From Aliamphritea spongicola (GTDB lineage Bacteria > Pseudomonadota > Gammaproteobacteria > Pseudomonadales > Balneatricaceae), in contig AP025283.1 in NCBI GenBank assembly GCA_024347235.1, forward strand, positions 3,348,001 through 3,412,000: DNA of 64,000 bases. Direction: 5' to 3'. A model generated the notes under the pieces. The model made no database searches, was not told the DNA's origin, and saw only the letters and a list, made by a program, of their open reading frames with translations. The translations under genes were made by a program, and so were the position numbers. Shown here piece after piece: positions 30,130 through 40,886 of the stretch. The first letter of the stretch is position 1; the number at the start of each line of letters is the position of its first letter.

Positions 30130-32286
30130 TTACTCAGCCTTCGCTGAGTAACCTGTTACGGCGGAATATATAAAGATGGCAATAAAAACAGCCACAGCAG
30201 CGAGGCTGATCATTAAACTGCCATAGGGCCAGAGCATCGTTACACCGGCCACACCACAGATAATCCGCAATACAGGATGCAAAGGGCTCTCAAGATAGCC
30301 TTCCATACACCCGACAAGCGCATAGATACCGAATACCGAGAACACAAAAATACTGGTTACCTCCGCAGCCGTGCCACCGATAAAGGGTGTATACGCCAGC
30401 AACACAGGCACAATATATAAGCCCTTGGCGACCTTCCAGGCCGTGAACCCCGTCGCCATCGGTGGCGTCCGGGCAATCGCCGCTGCCGCAAATGCCGTTA
30501 GGCACACCGGCGGTGTGACGTTACTGTCCTGAGATAACCAGAAGATAATCATATGCGCAGACACCAACAGCATTGCCAGCACCTCCGGCGCCAACGCCTG
30601 CTCCAGTAACTGGGTTTTAAAATCCCCGGGAACCAGCGCCAGCATCTCCTGCGCCTGCAGCGCAGACATCGGTTCAGCCAGCAGGGCCGCCTGCTCAGGG
30701 GCGATCAGCAAGAAGATAGTTCGTGCCGCTTCCGGTAACTCCCCGTTTACCATCAGATCCACCAGCTGCATTTCTGCAATCAGACTGTAAAGCGCCGGGG
30801 CAGATAACGTTGCCAGCACGATATACGAAGCGGTAACCGGCAGGCCCATACCTAAAATCAGTGAAGCCAGCGCCACCAGAATCAGGGTAATCATCAGGCT
30901 GCCACCGGCCCACTCTGCCACCATCAGCGAGAAAGTATTACCAATGCCGGTCATCGCCACCACGTTAACCACTAATCCTACAGCGATCAGCAACATGGCT
31001 GTCGTGGCCATGTTCTTAGACCCTTGTGCCAACGCATCCAATACATCCTTCACCTTCATCGGATGCTTGGATAACCAGGAAGCACCGATCACCGACAGTG
31101 TAGAAATACCGGCAGCATAGGTAGGCGTAAAGTTATTCACCAGTAGCATCACCAGCACCACCAGAGGCAGCAGGTAATGCCAGCCCTCTTTCAGAACCTC
31201 ACCGATTGGCCGGGTATCCAGTTCCACTGACTGCGCATGGCTGCGCATAGCTTCCACCCGCACAAAAACCAACCGACAGGAAGTACAGCAAAGCAGGTAA
31301 AGCCGCGACGGCAATAATATCTACATAGGGAACCTGGGTGTAAGACGCCATAATAAACGCCCCAGCCCCCATGACCGGCGGCATCAGCTGTCCACCGGTG
31401 GATGCTGCAGCTTCCACGCCAGCAGCAAACCGGGCCGGAAATCCTGCGCGGCGCATCAGCGGAATTGTGATCACCCCGGTCGACACCGTATTCGCCACTG
31501 ATGAGCCTGACACAGAGCCCATCAGACCGGACCCCAGCACTGCAACAAATCCCGGACCACCGACAAAGCGCCCGGCAGCGCAGCGGGACAGCTCGATAAT
31601 GAAATCCCCGGCACCGGACTTCACCAGAAAGGCCCCGAAGAGAATAAACATAAACACATATGACCAGGAGATCCGGGCTATCTGACCAAACATCCCCTCA
31701 GTCGAGAAATAACTGCGGTAAAGCACCGTCTCCAGCGACAGCCCCGGAAAACCAAAGATGCCATCAATATACGGTCCCCACCAGAACACATATGTCAGGG
31801 CCACCACGATCATCGAAGGAATAAACCAGCCAGTCGTCCGCCGGGCCATTTCAAGGGCAATGAAAATAGCCGCGATGGAGAACACCCAGTCACTGACAAT
31901 GAATGTCACCCCCGGTCGTAAAGGGCATCTTCGAAACCGATCAGGTACGCCGCGCACAGAATAGCCGCCAACCCCAGCAAGCAATCCAGCAATAAATAAA
32001 ACCGTCTTCCGGCCACGGACTTACCGTGCATCACCGGCACCATCAGGGCGCACAGCAAAGCAAAGCCGGCAAAGTGAATGGACGCCACCCAAAGCTCTGG
32101 CAGCGTCCCTATCGTATTGAAATATATATGCATCACCGCAAAAGCAATGCCCAGCCAGTAAATACAACGACCGGCTGCTGACGCTTCAGGCCGCTGCATC
32201 AGCTCCATAGCACGGAGCTTTTCCGCTGTTTCAGCATCACTCTGCTCAACAGCACTCTGCTCAGCCGTATTGTTTAAAGTAGCCAT
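30130..32286 (-). CDS. TRAP transporter fused permease (TAXI type), two frame breaks
   Basis: About 720-residue inner-membrane protein joining the small (DctQ-like) and large (DctM-like) TRAP subunits. Landmarks: WSYVFMFILFGAFLVKSGAGDFI, GLMGSVSGSSVANTVSTG, the Na+-coupled core AASTGGQLMPPVMGAGAFIM, and GMGLPVTASYIV. Breaks lie near 31915 and 31260, and the three frames are collinear. It pairs with the TAXI substrate-binding protein gene 205 bp upstream. Such systems import small organic acids using the sodium or proton gradient. The substrate class here is probably a dicarboxylate or amino-acid-like anion, inferred from the adjacent DctBD-like pair. Confidence 0.87.
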
Positions 32287-32370
32287 AAGAATATCCAGCG
32301 AACAACCACTCTTCTGCTATACCCGCTCAGGCGGGCATCAGAAACCACAGAAGAATGTAACTATCGGAGG

Positions 32371-32434
32371 CCGGCCAGCGTTATCGCCTCTCTGATGACA
32401 CTGGCCGGTAAGTACTGAGATCTGTTCATCTCAG
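32371..32434 (-). promoter_or_regulatory. Paired hairpins between the TAXI protein and TRAP permease genes
   Basis: Two perfect inverted repeats, CCGGCCAG/CTGGCCGG (32371-32378, 32401-32408) and CTGAGAT/ATCTCAG (32415-32421, 32428-32434), lie between the genes. A third small one (CACTTAG/CTAAGTG, 32493-32509) overlaps the binding-protein stop. None has a T-run, so they more likely stabilise or partition the mRNA than end it. Confidence 0.5.
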
Positions 32435-32491
32435 CACTGAGGCGCATACCCCGTCACTGTGTCAGTTCACAGGGTAAATGCCTGCAACGTC

Positions 32492-33528
32492 TCACTTAGC
32501 AACTAAGTGTTGTGGGATATCCAGCCCCATTTCGGTATAGAAACGGGCAGCACCCGGATGCAGCGGTACCGGCAGACCGGCAATGGCTTTTCCAGTGCCA
32601 TAGCTTTGGTGGCCTTATGAATACCGTTCAGGAATGGCAGGTTTTCGTAGATGGTTTTAGTCAGCAGGTAAACATCTTCTTCGGAAATATCATCACGCAC
32701 CGCCAGGAAGTTTGGCTGTGCCATGGTGTTGATATCTTTAGTCTGGCCCGGATATGTATTCGCCGGAATCACGTAACGGGTCCACAGCTTATAGTTACCG
32801 TTTGCTCTGGCAATCTGATCATCGCTGAAATCCAGCACGGTCATATCATCACCCAGCGCAGCATATGCGCGGGTCACAGCGCTGGTAGGCACGCCGGACG
32901 GTACATTCATGCCTTCAATTGAGCCGTTCTGTAAGGCATCAGCACTTGGCCCGTAACCCAGATACACCAGATCCAGATTGTCTGCTTCAACCCCTAAACC
33001 GGACAGAATCTGTCGGCCAGAACCTTCAGTACCGGAGTTCTTCTTACCAATGGAGAACTTGCCATCATTCAGACCGTCCAGATCATCAATGGTACCGCTC
33101 TTCACCTGATCAGACTTCACCACGAATTGCTCAACGTTCTGCCAAAGCATGGATACCGAACGCAGGTGCTGCTGAGGGCCTGAGTTAGCCAGCGCACCTT
33201 CTCCGCTCCACGCCCATGCACCGTAAAGCCCTTGCATGATGGCAAACTGCGCTTCATTTTCCCGCAGCAGTTTAACGTTCTCACCGGAACCGGCAGAGTT
33301 AATCGCCCCCAGCGAGAACTTGTATTTAGGTTCCAGCTTAACCTTGGTCAGCGTTGCAAGTGCCACCCCTACCGGATAGTAAGTACCGCCGGTTGATGCA
33401 GTGGCCAGAATATAGGAGCGCTTATCTGCGGCGACGGCAGTTGTCGATACTGCCGCCATCGTTGCGACGCCCGCAGCCATTCCCAAAGAGATGACCGTTT
33501 TCAGAAATGTACGCTTAGTTATGCTCAT
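32492..33528 (-). CDS. TAXI-family TRAP substrate-binding protein, one frame break near the end
   Basis: About 345-residue periplasmic binding protein. The N-terminal signal (SITKRTFLK then a hydrophobic core ending AVAA) resembles a Tat signal with KR in place of RR. The TAXI domain opens with ILATASTGGTYYPVGVALATL, followed by AINSAGSGENVKLLRENEAQFAI and GKKNSGTEGSGRQIL, typical ligand-pocket segments. A missing A near 32590 (restoring MALEKAIAGLPVPLHPGAARFY) shifts the last 35 residues, and the true stop is then TGA 32492-32494. A sigma-54 promoter lies 43-57 bp upstream of the start. Confidence 0.9.
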
Positions 33529-33869
33529 TGTGCTTTCCTTTTAGAATTGTTGTTTTCACCTCCCTTAAGAGCAAAACCGGGGCCAAAGTCATAAAAACAA
33601 ACATAACTAACTGATATATAGAAACTTATTATCTAAAACACCTGACAGCCTAAGCCTGCAAATAAGCAAGAAATTGCTCATCAGGCATATTGGAATAAGC
33701 AAAAAACAGCCGATCAGCCTCATACATACAGATATATAACTGATCACTGCAGACCAAAACCCCAGCTGGACGGGGTTAAACACACCCTTTTCAGTCACCG
33801 GTAACGGCCATAGGCTAATTTTAGCCGACGGCCTTTTTCAGAACTGCAGCCCCTTATCCGTACTGCTGT
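33529..33869. other. Control region between dctD-like and TAXI genes
   Basis: AT-rich region with the sigma-54 promoter (33571-33585) and, about 85 bp farther upstream, an inverted repeat AGCAA/TTGCT (33665-33678) that could be a DctD-type activator site. A small reading frame at 33607-33798 shows no family features and is not called. Confidence 0.55.
33571..33585 (-). promoter_or_regulatory. Sigma-54 (-24/-12) promoter of the TAXI-TRAP operon
   Basis: On the minus strand TGGCCCCGGTTTTGC matches the RpoN consensus, with the obligatory GG and GC exactly 10 bp apart. The predicted start point gives a leader of about 30 bp before the TAXI gene. Confidence 0.75.
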
Positions 33870-35224
33870 TTAGGTATAATCACAACGGTTAATATCGTAC
33901 TTAACCATCTTCTGGTTCAGGGTACGGCGGGGTAAATCCAGCTGCTCCATCACCGCCGCAATATTGCCTTTATGGGCAGTCAGCGCCTGACGGATGATCT
34001 GACTTTCAAAATTCGCCACCTGCGCCCCCAGCGACAGACCGGATGCATCTTCACAACCGGCGACAAATTCCTCCGGCGGAAACAGAATATCCGCAAGGGA
34101 CAAAGCACCGTCCAGCGCGTAACGCACGGCGGCATTTTTCAGTTCGCGGACATTCCCCGGCCAACTGTACCCCTGCATGTTATCGATATCCTGTTGGGTA
34201 AAGCGGCGCAGCTCACAATCATGCTGCCGGGCTGCCTGACGGGCGTAATGCTCAAACAGTAACGGAATGTCTTCTTCCCGCTCCCGCAGTGGCGGCAGAC
34301 GCAATGCAGAGACATTCAGACGGTAAAACAGATCTTCCCGGAAACCTTCTTCGGTACGCAAGTCCGTTTTCGAAGCTGCAACCACCCGTAAATCCACATC
34401 TACCGGCCGGTTCCCGCCCACCGGCTCCACCTGCCCTTCCTGCAACGCCCGCAGAATTTTGACCTGCAGTGCCGGCGACATGCTTTCAATTTCATCCAGA
34501 AACAGGGTGCCTTTATCCGCGTACTCAAACTTACCGATACGGCGCTTATTCGCCCCGGTAAATGCCCCGGCCTGATGGCCAAACAGCTCGCTTTCAATCA
34601 GATTCTCCGGCACAGCTCCGCAGTTCAGCGGCACAAAAGCACTGCAGCGCCGGCCGCTGTATTCGTGCAGACACTGCGCCACCAGCTCCTTGCCAGTGCC
34701 GGTTTCGCCATAAATAATGACGTTAGTATCCAGTGCGGCATATTTCAGAATGTCCCGCTTGAGCCGCTGAATCGCCGGAGAAATGCCAATAAGCTTGGCA
34801 TCAATCCCCGACTGGGAGGCCAGATTCTCCTGCAAACGCAGGTTCTCGATGGTCAGGCGGCGTTTTTCACAGGCCCGGTTAATGTTCTCAACCAAACGTT
34901 CCGGCACAAAGGGCTTTTCAATAAAATCATAAGCGCCGTTACGCATCGCGCTCAGGGCCATGTCCACATCGCCGTGGCCGGTAATCAGAATCACCGGCAA
35001 CTCAGGATCACATTCCTGTGCACGGGCCAGCAGCTCCAGACCATCCATTCCCGGCATTTTCACATCACTGATCAGTACCCCGGGAAGGTTTTACTCAGAT
35101 GAGGCAAAACCTGCTCGGCGGTTTCACACATAATGACTTCAAAGCCGGCCATACTCAGCCACTGTTCGGTTGAATGACGAATCAGCTCATCATCATCCAC
35201 CAGCAACACCTTACCCTGCATCAT
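33870..35224 (-). CDS. Sigma-54-dependent response regulator, DctD-like, one frame break
   Basis: About 452-residue NtrC-class activator. The receiver domain (VLLVDDDELIRHS, phospho-Asp in LISDVKMPGMDG, Lys in DFIEKPF) is followed by the AAA+ domain with Walker A YGETGTGKE, a complete GAFTGA loop (HQAGAFTGANKRR), Walker B GTLFLDEIESM, and WPGNVRELKN. A Fis-type HTH closes it (GNIAAVMEQLDLPRRTLNQK). The break near 35090 lies just before the phospho-Asp. Start ATG 35224 overlaps the sensor kinase stop by 14 bp, so the pair is translationally coupled. The sigma-54 promoter just downstream is the obvious target. Confidence 0.9.
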
Positions 35225-36982
35225 AATTGTCTCCGCAATTAAACGCCTCAGCCAGCGGCAAAGTCACCCTGAACTCTGCGCCGCCAGCCGTATTCTCTGC
35301 AATTATCTCACCGCCCAGATCCCGGCAGATTGACTGTACTATCGCCAGCCCCAGCCCCAGCCCTTCGCCGATAGACTTGGTGGTAAAAACGGCTCAAACA
35401 AATGCTGCATCGCCTCATCTGAAAGCCCGGGGCCGGTATCCATAACGGAAAAACACACCCGGTTATCAGCAGCCGTCTGCATATGCAGCGTCAGTTGCTT
35501 CTCTCCCTCTGAATACGAAGTCATTGCATCACAGGCATTATTCATCAGATTCAGAAATACCTGCTCCATCCGGGGACTGTCTGCCGCCACCTTTACCTGC
35601 AAGTCCGGCCGCTGCCAGTGCAACGCTATCGACTCTTTGTCACAACGGGCATGCATTGTCGCGACCACCTGATCCAGCACCTGCAGTGGATCAAGCGGCG
35701 TCAGTTGTTCGGGCTTTTAAAGGCAAACACCTTTAATTGCCGGGTCATGGCGGACATCCGCTCCGTCAGGGTTTCGATCAGGTCAAAATTTCCTGCAACG
35801 CACCGGCACTTTCTGAATTTTTCGCTTCTCCCAGCAACTGCACCATCCGGTGCCGTGCAATCGATACATAGGTGCGCATGGCGGTCAGCGGCTGATTAAG
35901 CTCATGCACCAGCACCGAAGACATCCGCCCCAGCGCTGCCAGCTTTTCTGCCTGAACCAGTTCATCCTGTGCCGCCCTCAACGCCTCGGTACGCTGTTGC
36001 ACCTTATGCTCTAACTGATCATTCGCCTGCTGCAGGGCCAGACGGGTTTCCTGACGGGACTGATTCTTCAGATGCCGTTCCCGTAACAGCAGCCCCAGCA
36101 GGAATAACGCCACACAGCCGGCCAGCGTATAGTTCGCTACAGTTCGGCTGTCATTGATAACGGATTGCAGGGGTGTAATCACCGTAAATGTCCAGCCAAG
36201 ATCATCCAGCACCACCGACTGCACCAGCACTTCCCCCGACCCGGCAGATGACGCAAATCTGCGCTGGAACCGTCACTCAGGTGCCGCACTTCCGTTGCCA
36301 TCAGCACATCGTCCATGGCCAGGCCGGTCCATTCACTGTCAGTCGCCAGCAACACCTCCTGACGGTTACTCACGATGAACTCGTTATTCAGTGCTAACCC
36401 GGAACGCAACTGCTCCAGATCAATCCGCACCACGGCTGCCCCGGCGAATTGCTGGCGCTCATAAATCGGCGCAGAAAGGTACACCGCCGCTTCATCTTCC
36501 GGTGAAATTGACAGCCCCTGTAAACCTTTGCGGGCTTGCCGGAAATACGGCTGATCAGACTGCGTCCGGTATGCCTCAGTATCATCCCGCCAGTGACTCA
36601 GCGCCTGAACATTACCGGCGGTATCCAGCACAAACAGTGCCGTAGACCCCGCTACCAGATTAATCTGTTCAAGGTAACGGCTGACGGCGGTAATTTTATT
36701 GGCGGAGGCATTTCGCAGCAGATTCTGTACATCCCGGCTCTGGGAAATCAGAAACGGCAGATAACGGTATTCATTCAGAGCATTACGAAACTGGCTGACC
36801 AGTGTAAGAAGCTTATCCTCCCCGGCAAGGCGGAGTTCAACGGTGCCCCAGTCTCTGGCATAGCGGTTCATCTGTAAGGTCAGCAGGGCCGAAATCAGCA
36901 CCACCAGCAGCACAATGAAAACCGTCCTGCCGGAACGCCGGCGCGCCGCAGGCGCCTTAACCGCTGAACTGTCTGTCATCAT
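35211..36982 (-). CDS. DctB-like sensor histidine kinase, about four frame breaks
   Basis: About 590-residue membrane kinase. An N-terminal helix (TVFIVLLVVLISALLTLQM) is followed by a large periplasmic double-PAS/Cache sensor (FVLDTAGNVQALSHW, SDQPYFRQARKGLQG), a second helix (TLAGCVALFLLGLLL), a coiled coil, the H-box MSSVLVHELNQPLTAMRTY, and the N and G boxes (FLNLMNNACDAM, VMDTGPGLS, GLGLAIV-type end). Breaks lie near 36240, 35795, 35715 and 35385. The layout matches DctB, which senses C4-dicarboxylates. Here the pair faces a TAXI transporter rather than DctPQM, so the ligand may differ. Confidence 0.87.
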
Positions 36983-37018
36983 GCTCTGCCTCCACGCCTT
37001 CAGTTGTTACAGAATCCT

Positions 37019-37726
37019 TTACCACTGGCGTAACGGCGCGTTACCCAGGCGAACCTGCTCATACCAGCCGGATGGATCAAGCAGCTCAAAATCCTCATTC
37101 ACCGGTGGATATTCCAGCCCCTTGCTGTGACAGTATTTCGCCAGATCCGGATAACCCCAGGCAAACAGCGTATCGTTAAACACCTCTGGTGCAATCCTTC
37201 GTTGATCATACATACCGACCTTCAAACGCTGATTCTGTGCTTCAATAAGAATAATACCCGCTGCGGTGGAAACATTCAGCGAAGCCACCATGCCCATCAT
37301 CGGAATCAGGATATGTTCATCCGCCAGTGCAGCGGCTTCATCACTGACCCCTTCTTTTTCAGAGCCCATCAGAAATGCACAGGGTTGCGTGTAATCCAGG
37401 CTGCGGTAATCAATCGCCCGGTCCGAGAAATGCGCCGCATACACCTTCATCCCCGGGCTTTAACAGTGCGGATCGCCGACTCACAATCTTTGTACAAGTG
37501 GTTTTACCCAGCGATCACTGCCCTGAGTCGTGCCGGCAAAACGGTAGCCTTCCTTAGGCTCCACACTGTGAATCTCACCGATACCCACGGCATCTGCCGT
37601 ACGGATCAGGGCGGCAGTATTTCTGGCTTTATGCACCTGATCAGTAATCAGCGTCATATCCGGCTGACGGCGATCCAGCGTAGCAATAAATTTGTCACGA
37701 CGTTCAGGGGTCATATCCGTTCCCAT
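37019..37726 (-). CDS. trmH: tRNA (guanosine-18-2'-O)-methyltransferase TrmH, two frame breaks
   Basis: About 236-residue SPOUT methyltransferase that methylates G18 in the tRNA D-loop. SPOUT motifs are seen: QVHKARNTAALIRTADAVG (motif 1), CAFLMGSEKEGVS (motif 2) and IPMMGMVASLNVSTAAGIIL (motif 3, the knot that binds AdoMet). Missing bases near 37502 (restoring WVKTHLYKDC) and near 37454 (restoring KARGMKVYAAHF) break the frame. ATG 37726 is taken as the start, and ATG 37714 is nearly as good. The C-terminal extension (YPPVNEDFELLDPSGW) also matches E. coli TrmH. Confidence 0.9.
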
Positions 37727-37883
37727 TGCAAAGATCTGTCTCCGGCCAGCTAAAAACCGCACCGGTTAAAATGGCGCACATAATAGCAAAATTACCGGCA
37801 TGCTCACGGCAAACTGTGCCATAATTAGCGCCCTTATTTTTACAAGACACTTTTTCCAAATACACCAGAAACGGAATCCACCA

Positions 37884-38746
37884 ATGTCGCAACTGCCGAA
37901 CATCATTGCCTATCAGGGCGTCGAAGGCGCCTATTCACATCTGTCCTGCCGTCATGTTTACCCGAACATGACCGCCAAGGCCTGTGGCTCTTTGTCGATG
38001 CAATGTTTATGGTCGAGCGCGGCGAAGCAAAACTGGCGATGATTCCAATGGAAAACTCCACCGCCGGCCGCGTGGAAGAGATCTACCGTTTAATGCCTAA
38101 AACCCAGCTGCACATTATCGGCGAACACTACGAGCCGGTGAATCACTGCCTGCTGGGCCTGAAAGGCAGCGACATCAGCCAGCTGAAAACCATCTCTTCC
38201 CACCCGCAGGCACTGGCCCAGTGTCACGACAACATCCGTAAACTGGGACTGGAAGAAATTGCCGGGCTGGATACCGCCGGTTCTGCGTTTGAACTGTCAC
38301 AAAACCCTGTACCAACCCACGCCTCCATCGCGTCCAGCCTGGCTGCAGAACTGTATGATCTGGATGTCCTGCAGGATAACTTTCAGGACGTGGACGGCAA
38401 CACCACCCGCTTCCTGATTCTGTCCAAAGAACAGGGAATGCCGGCACTGGAAACAGAAAAACCTACATCACATCACTGATGTTCACCGTGCGTAATATTC
38501 CTGCTGCGCTGTACAAAGCCCTTGGCGGCTTTGCCACCAACGGCATCAACATGGTGAAACTGGAAGCTACATGGGCGGCGGCGCCGCCAAGGTGCCAGCT
38601 TCCATCTGGATGTGGAAGGCCACCCGGACGATCGCTTCATGCGCTACGCCCTGCAGGAACTGGACTTCTTCACCAAGGAAGTCCGTAACCTGGGCACCTA
38701 TGAAGCCCATCCGTTCCGCGCTGAAAACCGGCCACTGCCGGAATAA
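37884..38746 (+). CDS. pheA: Prephenate dehydratase (monofunctional), about three frame breaks
   Basis: About 287-residue enzyme converting prephenate to phenylpyruvate in phenylalanine synthesis. There is no chorismate mutase domain, unlike the bifunctional P-protein of most gammaproteobacteria. Landmarks: IAYQGVEGAYSHLS, AMIPMENSTAGRVEEIY, SSHPQALAQCHDNI, the catalytic Thr in DVDGNTTRFLIL, then an ACT domain (FTVRNIPAALYKALGGFATNGINMVKLES) that binds phenylalanine. Breaks lie near 37993, 38458 and in the ACT domain around 38566-38590. The repaired end is TAA 38744. It is divergent from trmH. Confidence 0.88.
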
Positions 38747-38766
38747 AATCCAGCTACAAAATATCC

Positions 38767-38789
38767 AGCCCCTTAAACAGGGGCTTTTT
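38767..38789 (+). terminator. Terminator of the prephenate dehydratase gene
   Basis: Stem AGCCCCT/AGGGGCT (38767-38773, 38779-38785) followed by T's, 20 bp after the stop codon. Confidence 0.85.
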
Positions 38790-38863
38790 ATACCCTCCTT
38801 TACCCCCTTTTTACATCCGCCTCACTAGGCTGTGCCAAAACACAGTCAACTGAGGACAATCAG

Positions 38864-39606
38864 ATGCGCAAAACCATGTTGCTACTGCCGCTACTGGGGG
38901 TAGCTGCTGCCGGTGTACAGGCAGAGGAAAATGAATCCAGCTTTGCACTGGGAATCGGCGTTGCCAGCGAAGACAGCATCTATAAGGGTGTTGGTACCGA
39001 AACAGAAGCACTCCCTTTTATCAGCTACGAAAACGGCAGCTTTTACATTCAGGGGCCGGAAACCGGTTATTACCTCATCGATAATGATGATTTTAAGATC
39101 GGTGCACTGGCCCGTTACCGGGGCGAAGGCTACAAAGCCAGTGACAGCTCGGACCTGAAAGGTATGGATGAGCGCAAAGGTGCCTTCGAACTGGGTGTTA
39201 CCGCCTCATACGACACCGAGTACGGTGAGTGGTCTGCCACCTTCGCAGCCGATGCCAGCAGTGAACACAAAGGTAATGAAATCGAGCTGGGCTGGGAAAA
39301 AGCTTTCCTGTATCCGCCAAATGGTCGGTCACCCCGGAAGCATCTGTCAGCTACCGCAGCGACGATCTGAACAACTACTATTACGGCGTCAGAACCAGCG
39401 AAGCCACCGTGAACCGGGCCGCTTACACCGCTGACGCAGACACCGTATACGAAATTGGCATCAGCGCGATGTATCAGATTGATCAGCAACAAATGATCCG
39501 GGTCGGTGCCAGCTACACCAGCTACGGTGATGAAATTGCTGACAGCAGCATTGTTGAAGATGACAAAAGCACCAGCGTAAGCCTGCTGTATATGTACCGT
39601 TTCTAA
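38864..39606 (+). CDS. MipA/OmpV-family outer-membrane protein, one frame break
   Basis: About 247-residue beta-barrel protein with a clear signal peptide (MLLLPLLGVAAAGVQA). The body has alternating strands (LGIGVASEDSIYKGVGTETEALPF, FKIGALARYRGEGY, FELGVTASYDTEYGEWSATF) and the C-terminal aromatic residue (LLYMYRF) expected of a barrel inserted by BAM. A missing C near 39309 restores KAFPVSAKWSVTPEAS. MipA/OmpV proteins are often next to two-component systems and are induced by envelope stress or antibiotics. Here a response regulator starts about 130 bp downstream, after a terminator. Confidence 0.85.
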
Positions 39607-39640
39607 GGTACAGATCAAGTCAATTTCTCCCGACGATATT

Positions 39641-39661
39641 GCCCGCCTCCGCGGGCTTTTT
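39641..39661 (+). terminator. Terminator after the mipA-like gene
   Basis: GCCCGC/GCGGGC stem with a short loop and TTTTT, 35 bp after the stop. It separates mipA-like expression from the regulator and efflux operon. Confidence 0.8.
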
Positions 39662-39734
39662 ATGATGGCCTTTACCCCGATTCACATTTCCCGGGCCATA
39701 ATAAGCACGTTAACTTTCCCAGCGGGTAACCATC

Positions 39735-40415
39735 ATGCGTGTACTGATAGTAGAGGATAATCAGGATCTGGCTGCCAACCTGACCGACTATCTGGAGTTG
39801 AAAAACTGCATCACAGACTGGGCCGGCAATGGCCGGCAGGCACTGAATCTGACGGAACACGCCACCTATGATGTGATCGTGCTGGATATCATGATGCCCG
39901 TACTCAACGGCCTGGATGTGTGCCGTAAACTGCGTGAACAGCACCGGCAAACACCTATTCTGTTTCTGACTGCCAGAGACACACTGGACGACAAAATCGA
40001 AGGCTTTGCCGTTGGCGGCGACGACTATCTGGTCAAACCCTTCGCCATGGAAGAACTTTATCTGCGGCTGGACGCCCTCTGTAAACGCCGCCCCCGGCAA
40101 CAGGCCGACTGCCTGCAGGTAGCCGATCTGATCATGGACCTCACCAGCCAGGAAGTTACCCGGGCAGGGAAGCCACTGAAACTTAACCGTTCCTGCCTGA
40201 AACTGTTACAGCATCTGATGCAGCATTCCCCTGAAGTGGTCAGCCGGGAAGATCTCAGCCAAACCCTGTGGGGTAACGATGCACCGGATCAGGACGTACT
40301 GCGCAGTCACCTTTACCACCTGCGCACCGCCATCGATAAACCCTTCGATACACAACTGCTCCACACAGTCTACGGCGTGGGTTTCCGCCTCTCTGATACG
40401 CCGCCGAAATCATAG
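39735..40415 (+). CDS. OmpR/PhoB-type response regulator (first of two in this cluster)
   Basis: A 226-residue regulator. The receiver domain has the acidic pair VEDNQD, phospho-Asp in IVLDIMMPVLNG and Lys in DYLVKPFAM. A winged-helix DNA-binding domain of trans_reg_C type follows (DVLRSHLYHLRTAIDKPF, GVGFRLS). The frame is intact. Its nearest relative in the window is the second regulator at 47892, which shares the LTARDTLDDK...DDYLVKPFA block and a similar C-terminus. It is followed directly by the orphan sensor ORF and the kinase, so it is the likely cognate partner of that kinase. Confidence 0.92.
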   Translation: MRVLIVEDNQDLAANLTDYLELKNCITDWAGNGRQALNLTEHATYDVIVLDIMMPVLNGLDVCRKLREQHRQTPILFLTARDTLDDKIEGFAVGGDDYLVKPFAMEELYLRLDALCKRRPRQQADCLQVADLIMDLTSQEVTRAGKPLKLNRSCLKLLQHLMQHSPEVVSREDLSQTLWGNDAPDQDVLRSHLYHLRTAIDKPFDTQLLHTVYGVGFRLSDTPPKS

Positions 40416-40421
40416 TCTGTG

Positions 40422-40886
40422 ATGATAAAACGTCTGAAAACCCGCATGATTCTGATCATTGCAGGCTCCGGTATTCTGCTAGCACTGTGCTACTGGGTTG
40501 TACTGTTCAGCTTCCTGCTGCTGCCGGAAGACGTTATCTTTAGCCAACAACTTAACTTTGAACTGCAACGACAGGAAACCTACTACACTCAGCACGGCAC
40601 CTTTGATCAGCTTCCCACCGGCATGAACCTCTATATAGGAAACCAGATCAACAGCCACCCTGACGCAGAGACTATCATTCAGCTCCCTTCCGGCACGGAT
40701 GATATCGAATACCTGAACCTGTATATCGCAAAGTCCACTTTCAGGTCAGAACCGCTCTATATTATTTATGACGTTGATCATCAGAACATTGAACTGGCCG
40801 GTATCAACCAGTTTAACCAAATGCTACTCCATAGCCTGAACAGCGCAGTCTTTCGGTTCAGCACCCCGAGGATTACTGACAGATGA
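40422..40886 (+). CDS. Orphan sensor: duplicate of the next kinase's N-terminus, no kinase domain
   Basis: A 154-residue protein (ATG 40422, or GTG 40419) with one N-terminal helix (MILIIAGSGILLALCYWVVLFSFLLL) and a periplasmic domain clearly paralogous to the first 120 residues of the next gene: QRQETYYTQHGTFDQLPTG versus KRQQTYYTQRGKFDQLPTG, and QINSHPDAETIIQLP versus EINSHPDADTITQLP. It stops where the second membrane helix of the kinase would begin, so it has no HAMP, H-box or ATPase domain. Its TGA overlaps the kinase ATG (ATGA), implying coupled translation. It could be an accessory sensor or a duplication remnant. The frame is intact. Confidence 0.75.
   Translation: MIKRLKTRMILIIAGSGILLALCYWVVLFSFLLLPEDVIFSQQLNFELQRQETYYTQHGTFDQLPTGMNLYIGNQINSHPDAETIIQLPSGTDDIEYLNLYIAKSTFRSEPLYIIYDVDHQNIELAGINQFNQMLLHSLNSAVFRFSTPRITDR

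Noticed and set aside
33607-33798. Possible small membrane protein in the dctD/TAXI gap
   Set aside because: It lies in an AT-rich control region next to a sigma-54 promoter and has no ribosome site or family match.
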